Assembly: GCF_022605725.1 (NCBI RefSeq) | Contig: NC_065551.1 | Span: 25,482,001-25,546,000 of the forward strand | DNA length: 64,000 nucleotides | Source of the DNA: Anthonomus grandis grandis | Taxonomy: Eukaryota > Arthropoda > Insecta > Coleoptera > Curculionidae | Reading direction: 5' to 3' | Part shown: positions 38,101 through 49,904 of the stretch, piece by piece | How the letters are laid out: the number at the start of each line of letters is the position of its first letter | How positions within the stretch are numbered: position 1 is the stretch's first letter | The notes under the pieces: generated by a model | The model's database searches: none | Told to the model about the DNA's origin: nothing | Seen by the model: only the letters and a program-made list of their open reading frames with translations | Position numbers and translations under genes: made by a program

Positions 38101-38654
38101 CTTAATCCGTTTTAATATACTCGTACATTAAAATAATCGGACATCATGAAGTATTTAATTTGTGCACGAGGTTAAACCGTGTGCAATTTTAAGTAAAGTG
38201 TGTTAAAAATATGAAACATATGTGTTACTGGATAGTATATGTACACATTCGAGGATATCTTTAGTATACATACACATTTTTTAGGAATGTTTCGAGATTG
38301 CGCATGAATATTTTGATAAAAATGAAACTTTTATGTGCTGAGCTTAGACTTTTTGTTATCATTGGTTTTTATCAAGGTTATATAACATATTAGTCAACGT
38401 TGCAAATATTCTAAATGTTGCCATTTTAAATTTACGGTTTGTATTAGAAATTATTTATATTGTCACTCTTTTCGTAAGGTAATGAGTTGGAAAAAGTACA
38501 ATTCATGACTAAAATAATGTACGAGCCAGAGATTTAAAAAAATATATATGTCCATGTAACTTTTTTATTTACTGAAGGTGAGAAAAACAACATTAAACAA
38601 TTAAGAAAATATTTGAAAATATAAACATTTTCATTATATAACTTTGAAATCCAA
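35191..38654. other. AT-rich DNA, no gene seen
   Basis: Includes a small G/C-rich patch at 36800-36865 (CTCGCCTCCTAGCGGC, AGGGGAACCCCCTG) that could be the end of an inserted element. Open stretches at 35985-36221 and on the minus strand at 36876-37166 begin without ATG and match no family. Confidence 0.4.
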
Positions 38655-38760
38655 TATTTTTTCATGGTCCTTCGAGACGGATCCACTTACTTATTACAAT
38701 TCAGGTTGGGTCAAAGAATGAGTGAAACGAGGTCCTTCGAGCCGGGTCTCAATGGTTTAT
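38655..38760 (+). repeat. Repeated GGTCCTTCGAG motif, possible LTR-element leader
   Basis: ATGGTCCTTCGAGACGGATC (about 38664) and AGGTCCTTCGAGCCGGGTCT (about 38730) lie 67 bp apart, and a decayed form, ATGGTTCCTTGAGCTGGATT, follows at about 39885. From memory, GGTCCTTCGAGCCGG-like sequence occurs in leaders of BEL/Pao elements; that link is an inference. No LTR or gag was found nearby. Confidence 0.3.
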
Positions 38761-38879
38761 ACATGTATTTTAGACCTAGATCATTTATCATATTAAAGAA
38801 TAATTCTGTACATGCAAGGAATCTGGTGCAAGTGCAAATACACTAGTGGAATCTTTCAAAATGGGATACCGCATTTAAG

Positions 38880-39620
38880 GTGAGACTCAGTTGTGGTCGT
38901 AGTTGCTCCCTAACAAGTTTAATTGTAAAACAGCCAGATGAGAGTTTTTTACAATTAACACACTAAGAAATTTAGTCACTGAAGTATGTGGGATATTATC
39001 TTCGTCCAAGATGAGCTCTGCAATACCACACTTAAACTCAAGGCTATGAGTTTTACTCAAGTTTAAGCAAATGTGACTTGCGTTAAACCATTATTCAATA
39101 AGTTTCAATTCGTTTACTATAATCGCTTTGGTGTTTGGTGTTTAAGTGTTGTCAAATCACTGTTTTCTGTCAGCACTTATAGTCAGCAAAAATCTTGAAC
39201 AGTCCAGAGATTTTAAGAGAGACAAGTTCAGTAATATAAAGCAGGAATAAAATTGGACCAAAAACAAAGCCCTTCGGAACTCTACAAATAATTTCTCAGA
39301 CCTTTCACCTGAATTCACCTCAGCCTGACAGCACTCCCTCAAGATAAGATTTAAACCAGGAGCAGTATTTCGTGATCCACACAATGAAAAGCCCTGGACA
39401 ACAACCAAGTTACCCTACTTCAACCCAAAATATACCTCCGCAAGAAAACTGCAAATGGCATCATGGGTCCCATTCAATGTTTACAATTCAAAATGCTCAT
39501 CAGTTAAAAGACCGAAGGTAATGTCAGATCTTTCTCTTTACAAGTTTCACTAGAACTTTAGATAAAGTTGGTTGTACAGAGATTGGGCAGTACTTAGACG
39601 GGTTTTTCATGTGGCCACCG
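38880..39620 (-). pseudogene. LINE reverse transcriptase relic
   Basis: Minus strand: NGTHDAICSFLAEVYFGLK (about 39470), VVVQGFSLCGSRNTAPG (about 39400, decayed KAFDCVDH region), SYLEGVLSG, then CRVPKGFVFGPILFLLYITE (about 39280) and LFKIFADY (about 39190, decayed FADDT). Highly decayed. The segment around GTHDAICSFL is closest to GTHNAVYSFL in the relic at 4530-5180. Confidence 0.7.
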
Positions 39621-41625
39621 TTGAATACTAAGATTACCAAAAAAAAACTTCAGTTAAGCAGAAAATATATATTTTTTATTTCAGAAATAAGCTCTATCAT
39701 CTCCTGTTTGTATGCTTCGATAAAGGTTAGATTTAGGTGACAAATTCTTTGTAAGATCATTGACTAAGCAACAGTAAAACTTAGAGGCGTGAAAGGCTTT
39801 AGAATTACGTGAGCCGTTAATAATAACAATGACCAGTAATAAAAGATAGTAATAAAGAATTTCAAAGTTTCATATATTTTTTTATGGTTCCTTGAGCTGG
39901 ATTACTTATACTTATATAAGGAGGGTAGAAGATTATTAGAGGGTCAAAGAAATAATACATAATTTTTGATTTAATAAATGATTTAGGCATTGTACGTTAT
40001 ATTTAAGAATTTTGCTGTACATAAAAAATGTAATTTTAATTAAAGGTTTTTAGGATAAAAAAGATTTATTGTATTGAAATTTTATAGCAAAATTAAATGA
40101 AATTGCATGACTGAAAAAAGTTACATCGACATTTAGAACAAATATAAATAAAGTTTTAATTTAAATTTATAAAATAGTTGCATAAAATACGAATTTACAA
40201 TATCGGCCTTTATTGGGATTGCGAAAATCAATTTTAATATAATTTGATGATAATATAACTTTTTAAAACTCAACAAATAAAAATAAAAGTATTTAAAATA
40301 TGTTTTTGTTTATCTAGTCTTATAGAGTATTTATACTATAAACTAACCACGTATTAAATACTTAGTCTCTTAACTTTTCATTTACTAAAAATGTGCCTAT
40401 TTTAATGGAACAAACCTTAACCCTGACTCCATAATTACTCTCAAGTTACAGAGAAACTGTGTCACTTTCGTAACTAACCTTGTCACTTAATTTTATCAAT
40501 GAAACTTGTAGTTACTCAATTGTAATAAATATACTAATAGTTAGTCATTGCTGTGGGGATATTATTACCGATATACTTAATTGAATTTATTGAAGAGTTA
40601 AGATAAAAGTCAATATTCTTAATTATACTATTTCAGATCTATATTGTTATTGCAGTCTGAGGTAGACAAGGTTTTATGAGTAATAGAGAAAGGAAATGGG
40701 GATATAGGAAAACAAACATAAAAAATTTAATTAAGAATTGTACTCAAATTATGATTTGCTTATAAAAATTAATAAACTCTATGTAAAAAATCAATTTAAA
40801 TACTATTTTAAAAGCAATACAAAAAATGAAGAGATATCCAATAAAATATATAAAAGTTCTTTGTGTTTCTTTTAAGTATTCGCCCTAATTTTTTGCGTTG
40901 GTCCAAATTAAAATAATCTCTTTCTTTTGTTTTCTTTCCTTATTTTTCGGAAAAGAATTCATTTAATTAAATCTCTTAAAGAATTTAATATTCCTAGCCC
41001 AATCAGAAGCCAAAAATATCAGCCTTCTTTTAATTAATTAATTCCAGGAATTTTTGATTAAAAAAATTGCTAAAAAAACTATGGATATAATTCTTCTGAT
41101 GTAATTTTTTTTTCAAAACTCGGATTTATATATGTGTCCCGAAAACGGCAACACAAAAGGGACTGTTTTACGGTAAAAACCAATTAAATTCTCATCAAGC
41201 GTACGTCAAAGCAATTTAAGCAAAATTGAAATAATTAAATTTTCGCTGGAAGCTAATTATTCTTAAATGATCGGCAATGCGTCAATCTATTGAAAAAACT
41301 GAAAAATATTAACCGACGCAGCTGTGTGACATGAAAATTGCCTAATGCAGTACAATTAAAATGAATAGTCTTGGGGCAAAATCAGTATTAAATTTCATGT
41401 ACTGCGCCATATACACAACTAACATTTACCTATAAAATAAAACCAAATATAGCAAATATTTACATTAATTTTAATGTTCAACATCTCATTCCTCGCTCTT
41501 TTATATAATAGTAAATAATTAGAAATTCCAGGAACAAAGTGGCAAATATATATGTTTACGCATTCATTTAGTTAATGCCTGAATTAAGAGCAAACAAAGG
41601 GTTTTACGACGATAATTTACATAGC
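39621..41625. other. AT-rich DNA, no gene seen
   Basis: No protein-like frame. A patch at 41140-41350 has more CpG than its surroundings and could be a regulatory element, but no specific site stands out. Confidence 0.35.
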
Positions 41626-41690
41626 GCGGCTTATAAATTGAACGAGCAAATATTTGGATTAAAAGTTATAATTTATCATAATTATTTGCG

Positions 41691-41942
41691 ATGGCAAATA
41701 GTAATGATAATAATGAAATTAGGAAGGCGATGGTAAATAAATGTTTGTTTAAGGACGAGTTTTTATGTAGGATTAAAGATAATAAGATAAGGATAATTTT
41801 TAATTATATTTACGAAAAAAAAATTAGGCCTAATAAAAATCATTCAGGTCTCTGGGGAAAAAATATACGCAATTTAAAGAGAAATTGTCATGCTAAAAAA
41901 ACATTTATTTTGGTTTTATTTATATTTATACTATTTCTTTAA
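41691..41942 (+). CDS. Possible small ORF with a C-terminal hydrophobic tail
   Basis: An ATG in good context (GCGATGG) opens an 83-codon frame. The product is Lys/Asn-rich and ends in a hydrophobic stretch, TFILVLFIFILFL, that would suit a tail anchor. A TATA-like TTATAAAT lies about 60 bp upstream (41630). It matches no family I recognise. Lys, Asn and Ile are what A/T-rich DNA yields by chance, so this may be no gene at all. A possible donor inside (ATTCAG/GTCTCT) would make it a first exon instead. Confidence 0.2.
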   Translation: MANSNDNNEIRKAMVNKCLFKDEFLCRIKDNKIRIIFNYIYEKKIRPNKNHSGLWGKNIRNLKRNCHAKKTFILVLFIFILFL

Positions 41943-43922
41943 TATGTTTGTATTTGTTTTATATATAAAAGTTTTTTTTATTCTTTTACTTTTTTTGAAA
42001 TTTTTATTGTTTTTGAACAAACTCATAACTGGGTATATTTATACTCATAAAAGTAGGTTTTAACTGAGTCCAAGGGTATTTACGGACTTTCACTAGGTCA
42101 CTATGAGTGTGTAAAGCTAGAGACCCGTCTTTTGGTTATGAGTGTAAGACCCTGTTTATTTTCTAAAGAATTGAAATATTTTTCTTAGTCATTAAGATGA
42201 AATTTATCGGTCTGACCGAAAAGAGGTCCAAGATATTTACAAAACTAAAGCTAGCTCAGCGGTACGGTAAGTAACCAAATACGGTTTAAACTTAACGTTT
42301 CCCCTCGGGAATTATTTTTATGGGTTTCGATATAAGAGTCTGAGATAAATCTTTGGTTTATAAAATTCATTTGAGTTTTGGTCACTAAAGAGTGAAGTTA
42401 TTTAATAAAAACAATAAAGTGTGGCACCTCATAAATAAGGATTTAAAAATAATATCTAAAAGACATTTATAGCATTTAAGTTTGTTTAATCTAGAATATG
42501 TGGATAGGCAGTTTCTTATTTATAAGTATGTAACTAAATATCTGTGTGTCCAGAAAAGTCATAAATAAATACTTAAGTGCCCTATTTAGTTGACAGATGT
42601 AGGGCCCCGGCACTGAATAATAGTTGTTTGGGACTAAAGAGAGTTTAGTTTTAAGTTGAGACTCGGAATGTAACTGTATTAAGATGGTGCGAACCATTTT
42701 TGAGTTTTAATTAAAACAGTTAATTCAATAATCAGTGTTTTATTTTGCCCACAACAAAAGGGTGTTGCGACGTGAAATAAGCTGTATTGGTTTGGTGTAG
42801 TGTTTTACTACAAGAAAGGGTGAGTGTTCTCACAGAGTATGCTTATTTCTATCTTATTGATTACGCCGATACTTTTTAATTAAAAATGTGAAATATTTAT
42901 ATATTGATATGACCGATTGTTGCTTGTCTTGCTTGTGTTGTTGTGATGATTGTTTATTGTTTCTTGTTAAGATACTGAGCTGGTCTGGGACCATTGCACA
43001 GCTCGCTGTATTTAACAAGGCTTTGTATTTGGAGAGGACCCTCGCGTTTTGGTGTCCATTGCACCCCTCAGCACAAAGTGTGTTATCGTCAAGTGGTCTA
43101 GATCGGAGATTGCTGTCTCAATCTCAATTTTTATGATAATGTTTTTGGTAGCATTTTGGCTACGGTTTGCGAGTAATGTAGTGCTCACGTTTTGGCATAT
43201 TGAACGATTGTATATCATTCAATATCAGTACGTTGTCGTTACTGGGACATTTAATCGGATAAAAGTAATAAACTGGTGAATAATGAATTTTGGTATAATA
43301 AAGTAAAGTGGTTAAATGTTGGTGAACATGAATATCGCAAAAGTAAAATCACTTAGCAAGTTTAAAACATATTAATTAATATTTTTCATATTAATGAGTT
43401 TTGATTAATTTTTTTATTTAATTAATTTTACGGGAATAAGTGTGCTTAGGTTACTTTTATTATTTCAGGTCTACACGTCACCATCTCTACTTTGGAGTCG
43501 CCCAAGCGCCCAGTTGTTTTACAAGGTGTTTATTCTATTTTTATGATTATTTTGGACTATTTTGAATTTATTTAACGTATTAAAAATTATTATTAATTAT
43601 TTATAGGTTTTAATTATTATATGAGCGATCACGGGCCTAAATTTGGTTACTAAAGGTATACAGAGAGGAAAAGAAAGAGAGAACCCCTTTGGGGAATTAG
43701 GGGTAATAGCCGAAATAGGGAAAACTACGTGAGCAACTTCTCACTGCAACCGTGACTACGACTCGCGACTGGATTCACTTTCTCCGATAACGAATTAACT
43801 CGACTGTGTACTGCAACTCTTGGATTAGCAATTGGTCATCAAGAGTCAGGAGAGATTTTTTATTAGGAGTTAAAGAATAAAGGGAATAAATGTAACTCGT
43901 AAGCAACTTCTCACTTTGACCT
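41943..43922. other. Non-coding stretch with G/C-richer patches
   Basis: The patches at 42950-43260 and 43470-43800 have more G and C than the rest, yet their open frames begin without ATG and show no domain. They may belong to an unidentified element such as an LTR or leader. No direct repeats bounding it were found by eye. Confidence 0.3.
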
Positions 43923-44326
43923 GGGAAAAGTTGAATTCTCATTTATATATCTTTATCTCAATTTTTAAATTAGAAGAGTATGGGAAGAAAGTGATATTTT
44001 TCTTATATAATTGGATAAGCTTAAGAAGTACAAGAGTATTTCCAGATGATCCAAACACTATTACGGAAACCAGACAGTGATATATAAATAGAGGGAAAAG
44101 TTGAATTCTTATTTATATATCCTTGTCTCAGTTTTTAAGTTAGAGGAATATGGAAATAAAATTATGTTTTTCTTATATAATTGGACAAGTTTAACGAGAA
44201 AAACACTATATTCAAATTTTCCAAACACTATTAAGGAAACCAAACGGTGATATAGGGATCTCAGTTTTTAAATTACCGGAGTATGAAAAGAAAGTGATGT
44301 TTTTCTTGTATAATTGGACACATGAG
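43923..44326 (+). repeat. Tandem repeat, about 170-bp unit, about 2.4 copies
   Basis: Unit 1 (43923-44092) and unit 2 (44093-44252) both begin GGGAAAAGTTGAATTCT and contain TTATATATC, TTTTTCTTATATAATTGGA and CCAAACACTATTA, GGAAACCA, GTGATATA in the same order. A third, internally deleted unit (44253-44326) repeats TCTCAGTTTTTAAATTA to TTGTATAATTGGACA. Diverged copies recur at 46.1-46.4 kb. Confidence 0.85.
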
Positions 44327-44989
44327 CTGTGAGGACCTTTTAGCGATCGATGATGCCCTCAAAATTGTGATCCTAAATTAAAATAAGAATAAATATATAT
44401 TGATGACAAAAAATTGATGCTGCGTTATTTCTCAACACTTGCTATTCATTATATTTTGTATTGATAATCATTTTTATAAAAATAAATTGCAAAAACTTTA
44501 GTAGATAATATCTTATAATATGTTTAACTTGCCATATTGTTAAACATCTGCCTAGTTTATTTTTGTAACTATTTAGTGTAAATATTGACAAATGAAGACG
44601 ATATATCTCAGTGTCATTAAACCTTAAAAAAATGCCACGATTTGTGACGTAAATCCTAAACTATTTACTTGTTTAAAAAGGCATGTGCAGCAAACCATCA
44701 ACGAGAACAATAAAACCCAATGCATAAAATTATTTATTATAAAAGTCACTTTCACGTGTACTTTATTAACAGTAATTGATAAAAAAAACTAAATAGCGGT
44801 TATGATTGCTAATTTATAGCAAGCATTGACCCTGAGTTGTGGTATAATCATTACAATCACATGGTCTTTTTTTTTTGTTGATGATGTCATGGTCGTACTA
44901 CAGTACTGGTTTACTTCCTGGTATATACATATATGACAGGATAAAACTAAAATTTGATCAAATTCCTAAGAGAAATTAACACGGAAGGT
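44327..44989. other. AT-rich DNA, no gene seen
   Basis: Spacer between the tandem repeat and a weak LINE relic. Nothing diagnostic. Confidence 0.4.
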
Positions 44990-45260
44990 AGTCAGTTGTT
45001 AAATAGTCATTTTATCAATAAGTCTGGCCATAAAGGAAGAGATAATTACTAAAGTTTTTCTTTGAAAATGTGCCTAAAATGTCTATCAAAAAAAATTCCA
45101 AGGACATTATCTCATAGTAGACTAACGACTTTAATAAATGTGTTCGAGTAGACTTGTTTGATTTATAGTTGATCCCAAAAAGTATAAATTACTTTTCCAC
45201 TATCAAGATTATGCTTAAGAGTTGAGGCTTCTACAGCAATTAATTTCGAATAACGTAAGT
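44990..45260 (-). pseudogene. Weak LINE thumb-region relic
   Basis: The minus strand reads LDSGKVIYTFWDQL at about 45190 and NVLGIFFDRHFRHIF at about 45090. The second resembles the K.LGI.FD..L...HI block that follows the catalytic box in jockey/CR1-like elements. Short and decayed, so only a weak call. Confidence 0.3.
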
Positions 45261-46079
45261 GAAGTCACAATGAAGGCAAATTTAGTAGTTATTAAATATT
45301 TCATATTAAAAGCTCGACTGCTTGTTATATAAGCGGTTAACATGCACAATTATTAATCGTCAAGCCAAGCAAGTCGTATATACATAAATATATTGAAATT
45401 ATACAATGAGGAACTCTTGTAAAAGGACCATCAGCATCAGTACTATGACGAATTGACCTAAATTTTAAAAGTTTTTAATAAAATTAGTAAAATGCGTAGG
45501 GATAACGTAGGAAACTCCAGAAGAATGATCAACAACACCAGCAGTTTAAGAAGGAATAAGAACTGCTTTCGTAGAATTTGAAGAAAAGGTTACAGCTTAA
45601 CCAAGCAAACCTTTAAAAAGAAATGAGCATGTAAGTAAGCAAGTAAGTCTCTTCTTATATCAGACCACTATCCAGAATACTAGATAGTAGTAATACTTGT
45701 ATTCTGTAAATTCCAAGTTTCTTGCTCTAACAATAGAAATAGCTTCAACAACTCCTTGCAGTGTCACTATCTGAAGAGCTGAGTTCATATAAGTTTACAG
45801 TAGTGCATCAATTAAATTATTAAAAGAAATGAGTTACTTACAAGGTTTGAAAAGAATTGGATTTTGAAGCAGAATGAAAATGAAAATACTGATATCAATT
45901 CGAGGAACTTGAACAATGATTTAAATTTGCAATATCGACCATTATCCGCTTTAATCAATAACTGTTTATCGAAACAATTTAACAATAGCTAATCAGTGTC
46001 ACGAAATCTACCAGAGCTCCAATAAATTAGATCCTCTATGTACTTTTAAAACGTTAAAAATGTTTAAAAAGAAAAGACT

Positions 46080-46400
46080 AATGCAGAAATAAAATGGTGA
46101 TGTAGAAAAAAAATGAGAAAGTTCAATTTTTATTTTTAATCTCAATCTTAGGAATTAAAAAATATATAATAAAAATTACTTAATAAAATTATTTTTAAAA
46201 TTGTGTAAATTATGCCAGGAAAACACTACTGTTAGAAGATCCAGAGAGTAGTGTAAAAACAAATCGGTGATATAGAATAAAAGAAGGAATGATCAATTTT
46301 GATTCTTGTATCTTAGTTTAGAGCAATAATAAGAATAATAATAAAATGTCTTCTTCCACAAAATCCGAATAGTGTAGACATAAAATAATTATATGGAAAA
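46080..46400 (+). repeat. Diverged copies of the 170-bp tandem repeat
   Basis: GGTGATGTAG (about 46096) and CGGTGATATAGAATAA (about 46265), each followed by a TTCAATTTTTATT or TCAATTTTGATTC stretch and an ATCTCA/TATCTTAG stretch, recall the unit at 43923-44326 in the same order with a similar period. Strongly decayed. Confidence 0.5.
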
Positions 46401-48927
46401 AAGCTTAATCAATATCTCTCTCAGCCTAACTTATCATAAAAAATACTAATGAAAGCAGGGTCTTTTATTGTAGCTCATAGCATTCAAAGAGTTATAGTTC
46501 TAATCAAAATTCCACTTAATTAAAGTTTTTTTACAACTTTGATAATTTAAAATAAATTTTCTGTTATCAGTTTGTTTTATTCACTTTGCATTTATTAATT
46601 TAATTAAATTCAACAAAAGATTAAAACAAAACCAAAATTTACTTACATATATAGTTTATAAGTTTGATCAAATTAGTTACTTTTTGTCCTAGATAATAAG
46701 TCCTAAATAATATAACTATTTTATCATCTTCCCTGAATTGTACATTTACCTTAGAGATTTTATAATAAAATTTTAGTGCAAAATATACCAACCTTTGATA
46801 AAAAAACCACTTAAAATTCTGCCCCGAAGCATATAAATTTAATTTAATTTACAATCTGAATGAATTAAACAAACTAAGGTCTAGCCAATAAACATATTAA
46901 AACTGGCGTCACCAAGTCTGACATTTTAGCATCTTTGTATTTATTCGTAATAAATTTTATATTAAAATTAATGGGTTTGTTTATCGTTTTACTTCATGAT
47001 GTTATTTTGATTAGAGATTATGATTCTTGGAATTGTTTTAATATGAATAGAGCGTAAGTGACGACAAATATGTTTTTACAATGTTATCAATTAAAATTTT
47101 GATATGTGTCGTTATATAATAAAATATATAACTATTCCTATACAGAATAAAGTTTAAAAAGTTCAACAACCTTTTCATATTCTCACTGATGCACCCAATA
47201 AAACGTTAAATTAAATCAACCATATAATTATTATTTGTGTTAATATATCACGCTGTTTAAACCATTTTCCGCTGACAGTAAAGATTTTTAACAATAGAAT
47301 GATGCCACGTTAATAAAGCCAAGTTGAAATGGTTAATTAGAATTGTAAACTTTGTTTATATTGGATTTTAATAGTTATATTTCAATAGGCATATACACAA
47401 GAAAATGTGTATCAGCTCTACATTAATAATAATAATATATATTGTTGGAAAATAAAAAAGGTGTATCATCGACCTTTAAATTATGCAGGTTGAAGATTTT
47501 ACAATGTCTGTTTCTTTTTAAGTTTATCAAAAACATACTTTTGGTCCTCCTCTTACTTTGAATTTTCATTAGATCTAATAAGGGTTTAAAATAATGAACA
47601 AACTATTATGACAAAAATCTTGGGCATCTTAAGAACACGATTACGTAACTTCTTATTTTAATTATATTGCTAATACTTGGGTGAACCCCCTTATCGCGTA
47701 GTTCCAGTTACTGCAAACTGATCATGGCCAACCAGTATATTCAAGTGATTTTTTCTAAAGAATCAAATGAAGAATAATTAAATTTTAATAAATATCGATG
47801 GTTTGGAGTCAACATACTTATAACTGTTAAGTTTACTTTTAGTTTATATGTTGTAAGCTTCCAAGTACATCTTAATTTAGCTCCCTTTATTCTAGTTTCT
47901 TTAAATATAATACAGAGTTCTGGTATTATACATAAAGAGTTACTTCTTACACAATGCAGACATATCTGGTCTAAATGAGGTTAATACAAATAATTATAAT
48001 TTTGCGTGTAGAAAGAAATAAATTAGCAATTTTTTACTATTATTTCATCCTATATTTATTTATCAATTTGATACTAAATTATATAATTATTATATAAGAA
48101 GGTTTTTTTTTTATCTTGTTTAATTTTGTCTTATGTTTATTACCATTTTTATGAGGATTATATGATACATCAAAAACAGATTATTTTTATAATGTTATCT
48201 TTCGCACTCAGCTACATTGGAAATGGTATAAGAGTTTCTCACCAAATTATAAACTATGATAATAATAAATAAATAATACAAAAATTGGAAAAAGTATTAT
48301 GATATAAATAGTCATGTCCATTTAAATTATGAAAATTTAAAAAAATATTTCAAAATTACCAATGAAAAATTACTACTATAAAATATATTACTGATAAATC
48401 TTATTTTCTAAAGTTTATTTTAAATGTATGGTTCATTTTATAAAAGATTTATCTTAATGCAAATTTCAAGTTGAATAAGTATATAAAATATAAATATTTA
48501 AAATATTTATTTTGCTGAAAATCTACATTACATTGGGTGTTGCTAATAATAAAATATTTGTCATATCCATTTAAATTATGCTTTGTTCTATATAATTCGT
48601 ATTACGAAATAGCTATAAAAGTTTAATTTTTACGAAAGACTATGCACTTAAACTTGCTTTATAACTCGATTCGAGTAATTTTAAAATGCTTGCTCCATCC
48701 ATTTAGATTATACGACATTTTAAAGAAAATTAACATTTTATTCACGAATAACAACAAGAAAAAAATTTGCACAAAATACTAAAAATCTGCTGTATTCTAC
48801 TAATCCTAAAATGCTTATAATACTAATTTGAGTTATGCCACATATAATATTTAATGTCATAGCAAAATGGCTCACTATATAAAGATAAATTTTACAAATT
48901 CTAACCTGAGATTTAAAAAAATTACTT
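46401..48927. other. AT-rich DNA, no gene seen
   Basis: Long simple A/T-rich stretch. The sequence TCCATTTAAATTATG occurs near 48320 and 48570 and TCCATTTAGATTATA near 48698, suggesting a very decayed local repeat. No coding signal on either strand. Confidence 0.4.
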
Positions 48928-49290
48928 ACCAGTAGGCTATACGTTTTGATATAAAGACAGCTTTATTCACCTAGAAACTTCTCGCAATATGACTCGACAG
49001 ACCCTTGCAGATAATTTTATTAAAACTTTCTTTTAAAAAAAACTTATTTCTGTAATAAACAAATAAAAAAATGTATAAAACTAATAAATAATAAAACAAC
49101 TTGAGGATCTGTAACGTTTTCAAATGCAAGTGGGTACGTAACACACTAATCCCAGCTGTTTCCGCGTATCTTGACGATGATGGGAGGCAATTTAAACACG
49201 CGTGTCCTTGATTGAAACTTATGCGCGGTTGCCAAGCGACGACATCTGTCTGTGATCGAATCGGATTTTCTGCCACGACAACGATTAATT
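48928..49290 (-). other. Possible 5' exons of an unidentified minus-strand gene
   Basis: 49090-49290 is a CpG-bearing island in A/T-rich DNA. Downstream on the minus strand an exon-like segment runs from the acceptor TTTATTACAG at about 49036 to the donor CTG/GTAAGTAA at 48928. The open frame through the island (49276-48971) begins with GTG, not ATG, and has no known domain. It could be a promoter with untranslated exons; further exons were not found in the window. Confidence 0.25.
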
Positions 49291-49904
49291 AGATAGAACT
49301 TTTTTTAGTGCCTACTTCAAACGTTTTGGGTTGCTGATAAATCAGTTAAGACCTAACCATTTTTCCCTGATTTGATTCAAATTTAATTAATCAGATCATA
49401 ATACAAGTTGTCTAACACATGTCAAAATTATAAAGCCATACAATAATTAAATGAAGCAAGAATCTTGAAAAACTAAATTCAAGTACCCAGAAAGACAAAT
49501 AATAAAATTGCTAGAACCTACTGTATGTACTACAATTAAAATATTTTTAAAATTTAAATGTTTAAAATTGTTTATATGTATTAAAAGCATTTCTCATTAA
49601 AGTCTATGAAGGTCTATTCTTAAATTATTTTACTAGGAGACGTTTTAAATGTTTTGGCAGCTGCTTATAAAATTTAATTTAGTCAATATATGGGCGTCAA
49701 TATATGTTCCCATGGCACCTGAATAGACTTCTAGTTCTTTTAAAAATATTAGGTTCTCCAGTATATAAATAAAGGGAATAGTGAGAATTCCAAGACTAAA
49801 TATCCTATGCATTTAAACTGCTGAGAACCCTACACTAGAACAGTTTAAGACATGAGTATGTTGGATGATATGCTATATGCGCAACATTTTTACTCCATTG
49901 GAGT

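Noticed and set aside
42888..43279. Three overlapping open frames on both strands
   Set aside because: The best ones begin without ATG and none has a recognisable domain. The region is only slightly richer in G and C.
48971..49276. 101-codon minus-strand frame
   Set aside because: Begins with GTG, which a nuclear gene would not use, and has no known domain. Kept only as a possible promoter or untranslated exon region.
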